DNA from: JAAZPG01 sp012797375
GTDB lineage: Bacteria; Acidobacteriota; Aminicenantia; Aminicenantales; UBA4085
Length of the DNA stretch: 34,484 nt
Reading direction: 5' to 3'
Assembly (NCBI GenBank): GCA_937868205.1
Contig: CALMMC010000155.1
Span: 1-34,484 of the forward strand
Below are positions 14,451 to 22,917 of the stretch, in pieces. A program made the translations under genes and the position numbers. The notes beneath the pieces are model-generated. The model had not been told where the DNA came from and ran no database searches. It saw nothing but the letters and a program-made list of their open reading frames with translations. The first letter of the stretch is position 1. The number at the start of each line of letters is the position of its first letter.

Positions 14451-16898
14451 ATGGCCGCGGCGCGGAAAGGACTCAAAATCATCTTCCGGAGGAACCCCCG
14501 GAAAGCGGGCGCGGGAAGCCGCCGGAAAAGAGCATGGAAGGTCGTCCTCTGGGCGGCGTTTGTCGGCACGGCCCTGCTTTTCGGAGCGGTTTTCGGGACG
14601 TTCGTCGCGGTCCGCCGGACGCTTCCCGATCTCTCCGGCCTTGAATCCTACGAACCGGCCCTTTCCACCAAGGTCCTGGCCGACGACGGTCAAGTCGTTC
14701 GGGAAATCGGCGTGGAAAAACGGACGATTGTCACCTACGAGCAGATTCCGGCCGTCCTGCGCGACGCGATCCTGGCGACCGAAGACCCTCATTTTTTCAA
14801 GCACCGCGGGGTGGACGTTCGGGGGATTCTCCGCTCGGTCAAGGAGAACGCCCTCAACGTCTTCCGCCGCCGCAAGCTGCACGGCGGGAGCACGATCACC
14901 CAGCAGGTCGCCCGCAAGCTGTTTCTCCATCCTCTCCAAACCCTCCAGCGCAAGTTCGCCGAATGGTACGTCTCCATCCAGATCGAAAAGAAATACTCCA
15001 AGGACCGCATTTTCGAAATGTACTGCAACCAGTTCGAGCTCGGTCCGGGAGCGGCGGGGGTCGAGGCGGCTTCGCGTCTTTATTTCGGCAAATCCGTCGG
15101 CGATTTGATCCTCGAGGAAGCGGCCTTGATCGCCGGCTTGTACCGCGGCCCAACGCTTTATTCGCCCTACCGGAATCCGGCCCTGGCCCTCGAACGGCGC
15201 CATCATGTCTTGACCCGGATGGCGGAGGAGGGGATGATCACCGCCGCCCGGGCCGAAGACGGGCGGAAAACGCCGGTCGCCGTCCTTCCGCCGGGGCGGG
15301 AGGATTATGATTTCGGAGCATATTTCTTCGAGGAAGTCCGCCGGGCGATCGCCGAAAAATACGGGGAAGAGGCGCTTTACTCGGGCGGCCTGAAGGTTTC
15401 GACGACGCTCAACGCCGCCTGGCAGAAATTCGCCGACGAAGCCGTCCAGAACGGTTTGCGCGCCTATGACAAGAGGCACGGCTGGCGCCGGGACAAGGCG
15501 AATCTCCTGGCCGATGAGGCCTTTAAAGCCTCCGGGAAGAAGCTCGAGGAGTACCGGCTGAGGTCATGGGTCACGCCCCGCCTCGAGCCCGGGGACATCG
15601 AGGAGGCCATCGTCCTCTCCGTCGGCCGGAAGGAAGTCCGGATCAAGGTCAAGGACGATTTCGCCCGTTTGATCAATGAGGGGGCGGAATGGGCCGCCCC
15701 CGGCAAGGCCCTGGATTCCCTCCTCAAGCCCGGGGATGTGATCCAGGTCCGGGTGAAATCCCGGGACGCGGAAAAAAAAGAAACCGTGGCGACCCTGGAG
15801 CAGGAGCCGCTCGCCCAGGCGGCCTTGGTGGCTATTGATCCCCGAACGGGCCAGATCAAGGCGATGGTCGGCGGCTCATCCTTCCGCCGGACGCAGCTCA
15901 ACCGGGCGACCCAGACGTCCCGACAGGCCGGATCGGCGATGAAGCCGTTCATCTATACGGCCGCCCTGGAGCGCGGCTTCACGGCCGCCAGCCGCCTCGT
16001 CGACGAGCCGACGGACTTCCCCGATCCCTGGTCCGGGACGGTTTGGACGCCCCGCAATTACGACCGGAAATACAAGGGAATGATCACCTTCCGGACGGGC
16101 TTGGAAGAGTCGCGCAACGTCATCACGGCCAAGATCCTGGACAACATCTCCCCCCAGACCGGCGTGGATTACGCCAAGCGCTTCGGCTTGACCGGAACAC
16201 TGTATCCTTATCTCTCCCTGGCCTTGGGCACGTTCGAGGTCAATCTCGTGGAAATGGTCTCGGCCTACGGCGTCTTCCCCAACAAGGGAATCCGGATCCG
16301 GCCGTTTTTCGTCAGCCGGGTCGAGGACCGGGACGGCAATCTCCTGGAGGAGCATGTCGTCGAGGCCGAGGAGGTCGTCTCGCCCCAGACGGCGTTTCTG
16401 ATGACCCACCTGATGGAGGGCGTCGTTCAGCGCGGCACGGCTGCGGCCGCGAGCGTCTTTCTCAACGATACGGCCTTAGGCGGTAAAACCGGCACGACGG
16501 ACGACTGCACCGACGCCTGGTACATCGGCTACTCCCCGTCGCTCTGTGTCGGGGTTTGGGTGGGCATGGACGACAACACCTCCCTCGGCCGGAATGAAAC
16601 CGGGGCCGTCGCCGCCCTTCCGATCTGGATGACTTTTTTCGGCCGCGTCCTCGAGGAGATAAAGGCGAAGGCGAAGGATGCGTCCGTCGAGTATTATCCC
16701 GAAGAATTCGAGACCCCGCCGAACATCCACTTCATGGCCATCGACCGCAAGACCGGGCTTCTAGCCACCCCGCAGTGCAAATGGCGGTTCATGGAAGCGT
16801 TTCTCGAAGGAACCGAGCCCACCCGGCTGTGTTCGATGCTGGATCACATCTCGACGCTCGATTACGGCGGGACGTCCGTGGCCCGGGAAGAGCGCTGA
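14451..16898 (+). CDS. mrcA: Bifunctional class A penicillin-binding protein (PBP1A)
   Basis: An 815-residue enzyme that both polymerises and crosslinks peptidoglycan. A basic cytoplasmic tail and one membrane helix (about residues 28-52) precede the GT51 domain, with catalytic Glu111 in ATEDPHFFKHRG and the HGGSTITQQVARKLFL motif. A linker domain with an OB-like region (about 330-450) follows. The transpeptidase domain has Ser495 in GSAMK (SxxK), SRN in EESRNVIT, and KTGTT (Lys679). Both active sites are intact. It is co-transcribed with tmk and ends 27 bp from the convergent FecR gene. Confidence 0.96.
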   Translation: MAAARKGLKIIFRRNPRKAGAGSRRKRAWKVVLWAAFVGTALLFGAVFGTFVAVRRTLPDLSGLESYEPALSTKVLADDGQVVREIGVEKRTIVTYEQIPAVLRDAILATEDPHFFKHRGVDVRGILRSVKENALNVFRRRKLHGGSTITQQVARKLFLHPLQTLQRKFAEWYVSIQIEKKYSKDRIFEMYCNQFELGPGAAGVEAASRLYFGKSVGDLILEEAALIAGLYRGPTLYSPYRNPALALERRHHVLTRMAEEGMITAARAEDGRKTPVAVLPPGREDYDFGAYFFEEVRRAIAEKYGEEALYSGGLKVSTTLNAAWQKFADEAVQNGLRAYDKRHGWRRDKANLLADEAFKASGKKLEEYRLRSWVTPRLEPGDIEEAIVLSVGRKEVRIKVKDDFARLINEGAEWAAPGKALDSLLKPGDVIQVRVKSRDAEKKETVATLEQEPLAQAALVAIDPRTGQIKAMVGGSSFRRTQLNRATQTSRQAGSAMKPFIYTAALERGFTAASRLVDEPTDFPDPWSGTVWTPRNYDRKYKGMITFRTGLEESRNVITAKILDNISPQTGVDYAKRFGLTGTLYPYLSLALGTFEVNLVEMVSAYGVFPNKGIRIRPFFVSRVEDRDGNLLEEHVVEAEEVVSPQTAFLMTHLMEGVVQRGTAAAASVFLNDTALGGKTGTTDDCTDAWYIGYSPSLCVGVWVGMDDNTSLGRNETGAVAALPIWMTFFGRVLEEIKAKAKDASVEYYPEEFETPPNIHFMAIDRKTGLLATPQCKWRFMEAFLEGTEPTRLCSMLDHISTLDYGGTSVAREER

Positions 16899-16925
16899 CG
16901 GCTTCGGCGGTCGTGATCCGGCCGG

Positions 16926-18701
16926 CTATTTCTTTTTGACGTTCCCCGAGGATCCCGAGCTGCTGTTGCCTGAAGATGATTTCGGGGGAGAGGACGAGCG
17001 GGACGGGGAGGAGCTCCGGCCGCTGGAGCGGGACGCCGAGCCCTCGCTGGAGCGGGGGGAGGATCTGCGTCCGGAAACAGATCCCGATTTCGAGGACGGC
17101 GAATCCGCCTTCCGCTCCTCGCCTTGGAAAACCCGGTAGAACTTGTCCCGCAGGAGGTCGGTCAGGGATTCGCGTTTTCCGGAGTCCCCTCGATCGAACC
17201 GATCGAAGGACGGATACGTCTTGCGGATCCGGCGTTCCTGCGGTTCGGCCGGCCGTGAGGAGTCGGGGGCGGTTCCGGGCCGCTCGGCGATCCGGACGGG
17301 GCGGGAATCCTCCGGCGTTTTCAGCTCTTTCTCCGAACCCGCGTTCCACGGCCGGTCGGCCGGCCGAATCAGCCGGGGGCTTTCCGGGGGAACGTTGCCG
17401 GACAGGCCCTGCCCGCCGTCCTTGCGGATGAGGACGGCGCCCCGTTTGTCGAGGGGCTCAAGCCGGAGAGGGGCATTCGGATCGGGCTTGAAGTCCGGCG
17501 GCGCTTCGCTCAGGCGGAAGCGGCCGACCGAGCGGATTTCCCCCGGCGGCAGGGCCGCTTGCCCCGCGTTGGGGTCCCGGAGCTGGCTCTTCCGGACGAC
17601 GACCAGGGCCCGTGATTCGGGCGGATAGTCGCCGTCCCACCCGCGGCCGTAATAATCGTTATTGTAGATGATGCCGGGATACCCCCAGTAGCTCATGGGA
17701 GCCCAGCCGCAATAATAATCGTTCCACCACCAGTTGACCCAAGCCGCTCCCCAGCCGGGGAGAGGGATCCAATACCAGCCGTAAAACGGATCCCATTGCC
17801 AACGGCCGTAATGGAAGGTGCACCACCCCCACGGCTCGTACGGCACCCAGCACCATCCGGAGAACGGCAGCCAGGTCCAGCGTCCCCATGTATAGGGACG
17901 CCAGCCAGGGCTCAAGCCGGTGGGAATCCAGACGAAGCCAAACGGTTCAATGTCGATCCACTCGCCGGAAGCATCCAGCTCCGATTCGTATTCGGCGATT
18001 TCCACGGGGAGCCGTCCGAGAGATTCCGCCGTCCCGCGGACGAGGGAGGCTCGGTCGCCGTTCCAGCGGTCGAAGGCGTCGGTGGCGCCGGTCATGAAAT
18101 TCTTCGCCCGGCCTTCGAATCGGCCGTCGGCCAACGACAGGCCTTGTCCCGTCTTGACCAGGACGGATCCCTCCTCGGCCGCGGTCTCGACCAGCCCCTC
18201 GAAGACGAGGATTTCCGTCCGTCCGTCGTTCCCGACGTCGACCCGGTAGAGGCCTTTTTCCAGGAAATAAAGCGTCGCCCCGGGCGTGAGAAGCTCGACG
18301 TCCTTTTCCCGGTCCAAGGAACCTAAATCGAGATAGAGATTCCCCGCCCAGTGGCGAAGGCGAAGCAGGGAGGAATGGTCCCGGGGGAGGGTTTGAACGT
18401 CGATTTTCGTGTAATGATCCAAGCGGGCGTACTTGATGTCGCCGAAGGAGATCTCCGCCCGGCCCTCGTCGGTTCCGAGCCGGTCGCCCTCGCTGATCGG
18501 GGTGTTGATCGTCGCTTCTTCGGAGGCCAGGTCGGCGGCCCGCTGAAGGAAAATCCGGCCGTCGACAAAGCTCAGGCGAGCGTAGGAGTACCGCCCGCCG
18601 GCCGCTTCCCGGCCGGCGGAGTCCGGCGGAACGGCATCCTGACCCGAAGCCCAGGTGAAGAACAATAAGACGGCGGCGGCCGCGAGCGCTGTTTTTCTCA
18701 T
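16926..18701 (-). CDS. Exported FecR-domain protein with Trp-rich (DUF6600-like) region
   Basis: A 591-residue secreted protein. A signal peptide (residues 1-20, MRKTALAAAAVLLFFTWASG) leads to a FecR-like domain (about 40-200) in which repeated beta strands surround phrases such as GDRLGTDEGRAEISFGD and LTPGATLYFLEKG. Then comes a strikingly aromatic stretch (about 265-350) with repeated W-G-W and W-x-P-F-x-G-W units, the pattern of DUF6600. A charged, proline-rich part and a Ser/Arg-rich tail ending in KKK complete it. The function is unknown; in FecR/FecI systems the FecR domain relays signals to a sigma factor, but no sigma gene is near. GGAG precedes the ATG at 18701. It is probably periplasmic or surface-located. 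Confidence 0.82.
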   Translation of the reverse strand: MRKTALAAAAVLLFFTWASGQDAVPPDSAGREAAGGRYSYARLSFVDGRIFLQRAADLASEEATINTPISEGDRLGTDEGRAEISFGDIKYARLDHYTKIDVQTLPRDHSSLLRLRHWAGNLYLDLGSLDREKDVELLTPGATLYFLEKGLYRVDVGNDGRTEILVFEGLVETAAEEGSVLVKTGQGLSLADGRFEGRAKNFMTGATDAFDRWNGDRASLVRGTAESLGRLPVEIAEYESELDASGEWIDIEPFGFVWIPTGLSPGWRPYTWGRWTWLPFSGWCWVPYEPWGWCTFHYGRWQWDPFYGWYWIPLPGWGAAWVNWWWNDYYCGWAPMSYWGYPGIIYNNDYYGRGWDGDYPPESRALVVVRKSQLRDPNAGQAALPPGEIRSVGRFRLSEAPPDFKPDPNAPLRLEPLDKRGAVLIRKDGGQGLSGNVPPESPRLIRPADRPWNAGSEKELKTPEDSRPVRIAERPGTAPDSSRPAEPQERRIRKTYPSFDRFDRGDSGKRESLTDLLRDKFYRVFQGEERKADSPSSKSGSVSGRRSSPRSSEGSASRSSGRSSSPSRSSSPPKSSSGNSSSGSSGNVKKK

Positions 18702-18722
18702 CGGATTTCTCCTTGCATCCTC

Positions 18723-18757
18723 ATTATAGCAAGAAACATACCAGGCGTTCCCGCCTG
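18723..18757 (-). promoter_or_regulatory. Extended -10 promoter with inverted repeat upstream of the FecR gene
   Basis: On the minus strand TGCTATAAT (-10 at 18728-18723) is a perfect extended -10. No -35 is present; instead a perfect 6-bp inverted repeat with 4-nt loop (CAGGCG / CGCCTG, 18742-18757) lies where a -35 would be, suggesting a regulator site. The remaining DNA up to 18841 shows nothing else. Confidence 0.45.
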
Positions 18758-18841
18758 AAAAAGCGGATTTTCGGAGCCCGGATCGTCCTGAGAAAGAGAC
18801 GTCGTGTCCTCGGATGAGGACTCCCCCTGCCCGGGAACGGC

Positions 18842-19870
18842 TCAAAGAGGCCAGAACGCCCGCTGGACGTCGACGACGGGAGTGATTTCCTTCTGGGTGG
18901 TGATGGAGATATCGGCTCGAATGTCCGGCGCGGCCCGCGTCCCGGCCATCCGGCGGAGGACTTCCCGGACGGCCCGGGCCTGGCCGTCGATATGGTATCC
19001 CCCCTCGAGAACAAGAAGCAGCCGGCCGCCGCAGGTTTCCTGAGCCAGGTCCATCAGCTCCGAGGCCAGGCCGGCGAAGCCCTCCAGGCTGACCCTCATC
19101 CCGCCGAGCGGATCGCCGGCGTAAATATCGAAGCCGGCCGAAACGAGGATGAACTCCGGCATGAACGCCCGGGCGATCGGGCCGAGGATATTCCGGTAGA
19201 GGAACAGAAAATCCCCGTCGGTCTTGCCCGCCGAGAGGGGCGCGTTGACGGTGTATCCCCTTCCGTCTCCCGCCCCGATTTCGTCCCACCCCCCTCCTCC
19301 GGGGAAAAAAGGGGACCGATGGGTCGAAAAAAAGAGGACGTCGTCGCGGGCGTAGAACGCGTTCTGGGTCCCGTTGCCGTGGTGAACGTCCCAATCGGCG
19401 ATGAGGATCCGGCGGAGGCCCCGTTCCCGGATGAGATGTTCGGCGGCCACGGCGACGTTGTTGAACAGGCAAAATCCCTTGGCCGTCCCCCGCTCGGCGT
19501 GATGGCCGGGCGGTCGGACGAGAGCGAAGGCGTTCCGTCCCGGCCCGGCGAGGACAAAATCGGCGGCTTCGATGGTTCCGCCGGCGGCCAGGAGGGCGGC
19601 CTCGTAGGACAGCGACGAGGCCGCGGTATCGCCGTCGAGCGGCGTGTGGGCCCGCTCCCGAGTCCGGGAGAGGAAATCGATGTACTCGGGAGCGTGGACG
19701 CGGGCGAGCTCGGCGGCCGAGGCCGGGCGGGCCGCGATCCGGGCCGGGGAAAAATCCAGCTCTGTTTTAAGGAGGGCCTCGATCGCCTCGAGCCGCTCCG
19801 GGCACTCGATGTGCCCCGGTCCCATGAAATGGCCGTTGAAACGGGGATCGAGAAGAACGCCGGTGGTCAT
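18842..19870 (-). CDS. Histone deacetylase-family (class II-like) hydrolase
   Basis: A 342-residue arginase/deacetylase-fold zinc hydrolase. The family motifs are complete: HxxCPERL near the start, RPPGHHAERGTAKGFCLFNN with the His pair 123/124, the zinc ligands Asp161 and His163 in DWDVHHGNGTQ and Asp248 in SAGFDIYAGDPLGG, and the LEGGYH tyrosine near residue 300. Bacterial members remove acetyl groups from proteins, polyamines or small molecules such as acetoin-related compounds; the substrate cannot be read here. The start lies 4 nt after the stop of the upstream symporter gene, so the pair is co-translated. Confidence 0.92.
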   Translation of the reverse strand: MTTGVLLDPRFNGHFMGPGHIECPERLEAIEALLKTELDFSPARIAARPASAAELARVHAPEYIDFLSRTRERAHTPLDGDTAASSLSYEAALLAAGGTIEAADFVLAGPGRNAFALVRPPGHHAERGTAKGFCLFNNVAVAAEHLIRERGLRRILIADWDVHHGNGTQNAFYARDDVLFFSTHRSPFFPGGGGWDEIGAGDGRGYTVNAPLSAGKTDGDFLFLYRNILGPIARAFMPEFILVSAGFDIYAGDPLGGMRVSLEGFAGLASELMDLAQETCGGRLLLVLEGGYHIDGQARAVREVLRRMAGTRAAPDIRADISITTQKEITPVVDVQRAFWPL

Positions 19871-19874
19871 GAGC

Positions 19875-21344
19875 TCATGGGGACGGGAAGAGCTTCTCGA
19901 TGATCTTGGGCTCCGGCCGGGGCGTCAGGAGGGACACGACGATCAGGCTGCCGATCGAGACGATCAAGGCCGGGTAGATGAGGGGGATGCCCCAGGGATC
20001 TCCGTCCGGGACCCGGTCGGGGGGCAGGATCCGGGTCATGATGAAGAAGAAGAGGCAGACGACCGTTCCTCCGATGATCGAGGCCAGCCCCCCGGCTTTG
20101 GTCGCCCGTTTCCAGACCAGGGCGGCGATGAGGGCGGGGGTGACGGCCGCCCCGTAGATCGTGTAGGCGAACATGCTGGTCTCCAGGATGCTCCGCAGCT
20201 GGGTGGCCATCAGGAAGGCCAGAATGCCCACGACGACGACCAGGATTTTTTGGAGAGCGATGATCCGGCGGGCCTCGGCGTCCTTTTTCACAAAGCGCTG
20301 GTAGATGTCGCGCATGATGGTCGTTGATTGGGACAGGAGGTAATTCATGCCCGTCGAGATGACCACGGCGCAGGCCGCGCCCAGGAGAAGCACGCCGACG
20401 GGGGCGGGAACCAGGCTCCGGGCGGCCATCAAGACGACCTTCCCGCCCTCCTTGGGAACGCTGAGGTCGATCTGTCCCTGGAGCTTGCTGAAGGCGAAGA
20501 CGGCGATGATCACGACGACGGATTCGACGAAGATCGTTCCCAGGGTCCACCAGATGACGGCTTTGCGGGCGTCCCGAGCCGATTTGGCGCTGTAGAACTT
20601 CTGGTACATGCTCTGAACGCCGAGCAGGAGAAAGAGGGTCGAGAGGAAATAGCCGACGGCCTTGAGGACCGGGTGGGCTCCGAACTGGCTGTTGACCGCG
20701 GCGAAATACCCCGGCGGAAGGGCTTGGCGGGCGGTTTCGATCCCTCCGGAGGCGGCGTAGACGAAGGGAACGGCCGCCAGGCAGGCGAGGACGATGATGA
20801 TCCCGTTGGGCAGGTCGGTGTAGGCGATGGCCACCATGCCTCCGACCGCGGTGAAGAGGATGACGAAGGCGGCCGCGATCAGCGTCCCCAAGGGCGCGGA
20901 AATCTTTCCGTCGGAGGCGACGTTCAAGATGAATCCGCCGGCGACGAATTGATAGGAGACGATCGAGACGAACGAAAGGATGAGGGCGATGGCCCCGAAC
21001 AACCGGGCGGCCGGGCCGTAGCGGACCTCGAGGATATCGCCGATCGTGTACTGTCCGAACCGATGGATTTTCGCGGCTAAAAAATAAATCAGGACGATGC
21101 CGACCCACGCCCCGGCCGCGAGCCAGAGGGCCGAGATTCCAGCCTTGGCCGCGAATTCGGCCCCGCTGATGAACGTCCCCGAGCCGATCCAGGTGCAGAT
21201 CAGGGTGAAAACCATGACCTGCCATTTCAAGCTCCGTCCGGCGACCTGGTAGTCCTCCTGGCTCTTGATTTTCCGGGCCCGGTAGAAATTCATCCCGGTG
21301 AGGACGAGCAGATAGGCGAGGATGATGTAGAGATAAAGCGACAT
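19875..21344 (-). CDS. Sodium:solute symporter (SSS family)
   Basis: A 489-residue membrane transporter of the SSS family with about 13 hydrophobic helices. The first helices carry the usual features: YQVAGRSLKWQVMVFTLICTWIGSGTFISGAEFAAKAG, then GDILEVRYGPAARL and AVGGMVAIAYTDLPNGII, the conserved core. It takes up an organic solute with Na+; relatives carry sugars, proline, pantothenate or carboxylates, and the substrate is not clear. AAGGAGG precedes the ATG at 21344. It is the first gene of a two-gene unit with the deacetylase-like hydrolase; a terminator of the upstream operon lies in the 85-bp gap before it. Confidence 0.92.
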   Translation of the reverse strand: MSLYLYIILAYLLVLTGMNFYRARKIKSQEDYQVAGRSLKWQVMVFTLICTWIGSGTFISGAEFAAKAGISALWLAAGAWVGIVLIYFLAAKIHRFGQYTIGDILEVRYGPAARLFGAIALILSFVSIVSYQFVAGGFILNVASDGKISAPLGTLIAAAFVILFTAVGGMVAIAYTDLPNGIIIVLACLAAVPFVYAASGGIETARQALPPGYFAAVNSQFGAHPVLKAVGYFLSTLFLLLGVQSMYQKFYSAKSARDARKAVIWWTLGTIFVESVVVIIAVFAFSKLQGQIDLSVPKEGGKVVLMAARSLVPAPVGVLLLGAACAVVISTGMNYLLSQSTTIMRDIYQRFVKKDAEARRIIALQKILVVVVGILAFLMATQLRSILETSMFAYTIYGAAVTPALIAALVWKRATKAGGLASIIGGTVVCLFFFIMTRILPPDRVPDGDPWGIPLIYPALIVSIGSLIVVSLLTPRPEPKIIEKLFPSP

Positions 21345-21399
21345 GCCGCCTCCTTGAAAAGCCGTCTCCGCCCGCCCGCGTCATTCCCCCGGCCCGGCG

Positions 21400-21419
21400 A
21401 AAAAAGGCCGGCGGCCGGC
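21400..21419 (-). terminator. Intrinsic terminator after the smc-radical SAM operon
   Basis: On the minus strand a 5-bp GC stem (GCCGG / CCGGC, loop CCG) lies between 21419 and 21407, followed after one base by six T (21405-21400). It comes 10 nt after the radical SAM stop. Confidence 0.55.
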
Positions 21420-21429
21420 GGAGCGTATA

Positions 21430-22917
21430 TTATGCGCGACTCTTCGTCCGGAACCCGAAAAACTTGAGCTGGAGGTATTTCGCGCCCATCACCGCGAGAC
21501 GGGCGAAATCCCCCCAGGAGCGGATCTTTCGGAGCGCCCGGGGAGCTTTTTTAAGCGGAGAGGATTTCCGGGAGCTGAGCGACCAGCGCAGGACGAGCTC
21601 GCAGATCTGGGACCAGCGGAGCTTGTCGATGAACAAGGGAACGTCGCCCTGGGCCAGGGGGAGGGTGATGACCCCCTTGCGGTACCGTTTCGTCCACGTG
21701 AATCCCGGCGGAAGAACGCCCCTCTCCCGGGCGGTTTTTTCCAGGGGCGTGCCCGGATACACATGGAGAATGGCGATCGAAGTCTCGATCCGGCCCCGGT
21801 ACTTTTCAATGAGGCGGATCGTCTCTTGGGCTTCCGTCCATGTCTCGGTCGGATGACTGAAGATCATGAAAACGTTGGCCACGATCCCGAGCTCCAAGCA
21901 CCAGCCGGTGAGGCGGTGGAAGTCGGCCAGGTCGATCTGTTTGCCGACGATGTCCTTCCGGACCCGGTCCGAGCCGGCCTCGAGCCCGTAGGACAGGTAG
22001 TAAAGCCCGGCCCGCTTCATCTTCTCGATCAGCTCCCGGCTCATGATGTCGAGACGAACGTCGCACATGAAGCGGACATCGAGTCCGCGGGCGATCATCA
22101 AGTCGCAAATGGCGTCGGCCCGGCGGGGGCTGGCGTTGAACGTGTCGTCATAGAAGAAAACGGCCTCGATGCCGTAGCGCTCCTTCAGGAGCTCGATTTC
22201 ACGGACGACGTTTTCCGGACTGCGCATCCGGACGTGGCGTCCCCAGTTGATCGGTGTGGCGCAGAAGGAGCAGGCGAAGGGACAGCCCCGGCTGGTCATG
22301 ACGCTGATCGCCCGGAGGGGGCCCCGGCCCGGGACATCGAGGGTGAAGTTGTATTTCTCGAAGGGAACCAAGTGGAAAGCGGGAGAGGGCAGCGTATCGA
22401 GGTCGGCGATCGGCGGACGCGGCGGATTGGCCGAAGCCCGGCCGTCGCGGCGGAGAACCAAGCCCCGGACATCTCCTAAAACCGCGGCTCCGCTCCCCGG
22501 CGTCCAGCGCCGGCAGACCTCGAGCATCGTCTCCTCGCCCTCGCCCCGGCAGACCAGGTCGAGCTCGGGGATATGATCCAAGCAATCCTCGGCGGCCATC
22601 GAGGCATGGGGCCCGCCCAGGATGGTGAGGACTTCCGGACGGGCTTTTTTGGCCAGGCGGACGAGACGGAAGCTCTGGAACCGGTTTTCGGTCGTGATCG
22701 TCACCCCGACGATGTCGGGCCGGTCCGCCCGGATCTTGCGGACGATGTCCGACCAGCTCAGCCCCAAGATGTCGGCCGGGACGATTTCCACCGGGATCCC
22801 CTCCCGTTCCAGGACGGCCCCGATCGAGAGGAGGCCGAGCGGCGGGATGGACGACCCTTTCGACCAGCGCTCGGCGAAGTATCCGCCGGGCGGCACGTAG
22901 AGCTGGACTTTAGGCAT
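21430..22917 (-). CDS. B12-binding-domain radical SAM protein (BchE/hopanoid C3-methylase-like)
   Basis: A 495-residue protein with an N-terminal cobalamin-binding-type Rossmann domain (about 1-150; GLLSIGAVLEREG, VGVTITTENRFQSF, GGPHASMAAEDCLD) and a radical SAM barrel. The 4Fe-4S cysteines are Cys212, Cys216 and Cys219 in GCPFACSFCA, followed by FFYDDTFNASPRR and LSYGLEAGSD. The DxHxxG loop for base-off cobalamin is not visible, so B12 use is unsure. Relatives methylate or rearrange lipids, pigments and other products; the substrate is unknown. The start overlaps the smc stop by 8 bp, so it depends on smc translation. A terminator follows. Confidence 0.9.
   Translation of the reverse strand: MPKVQLYVPPGGYFAERWSKGSSIPPLGLLSIGAVLEREGIPVEIVPADILGLSWSDIVRKIRADRPDIVGVTITTENRFQSFRLVRLAKKARPEVLTILGGPHASMAAEDCLDHIPELDLVCRGEGEETMLEVCRRWTPGSGAAVLGDVRGLVLRRDGRASANPPRPPIADLDTLPSPAFHLVPFEKYNFTLDVPGRGPLRAISVMTSRGCPFACSFCATPINWGRHVRMRSPENVVREIELLKERYGIEAVFFYDDTFNASPRRADAICDLMIARGLDVRFMCDVRLDIMSRELIEKMKRAGLYYLSYGLEAGSDRVRKDIVGKQIDLADFHRLTGWCLELGIVANVFMIFSHPTETWTEAQETIRLIEKYRGRIETSIAILHVYPGTPLEKTARERGVLPPGFTWTKRYRKGVITLPLAQGDVPLFIDKLRWSQICELVLRWSLSSRKSSPLKKAPRALRKIRSWGDFARLAVMGAKYLQLKFFGFRTKSRA

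Noticed and set aside
13761..15479. A 572-codon minus-strand frame across tmk and the PBP gene.
   Set aside because: Antisense shadow of genes with complete motifs.
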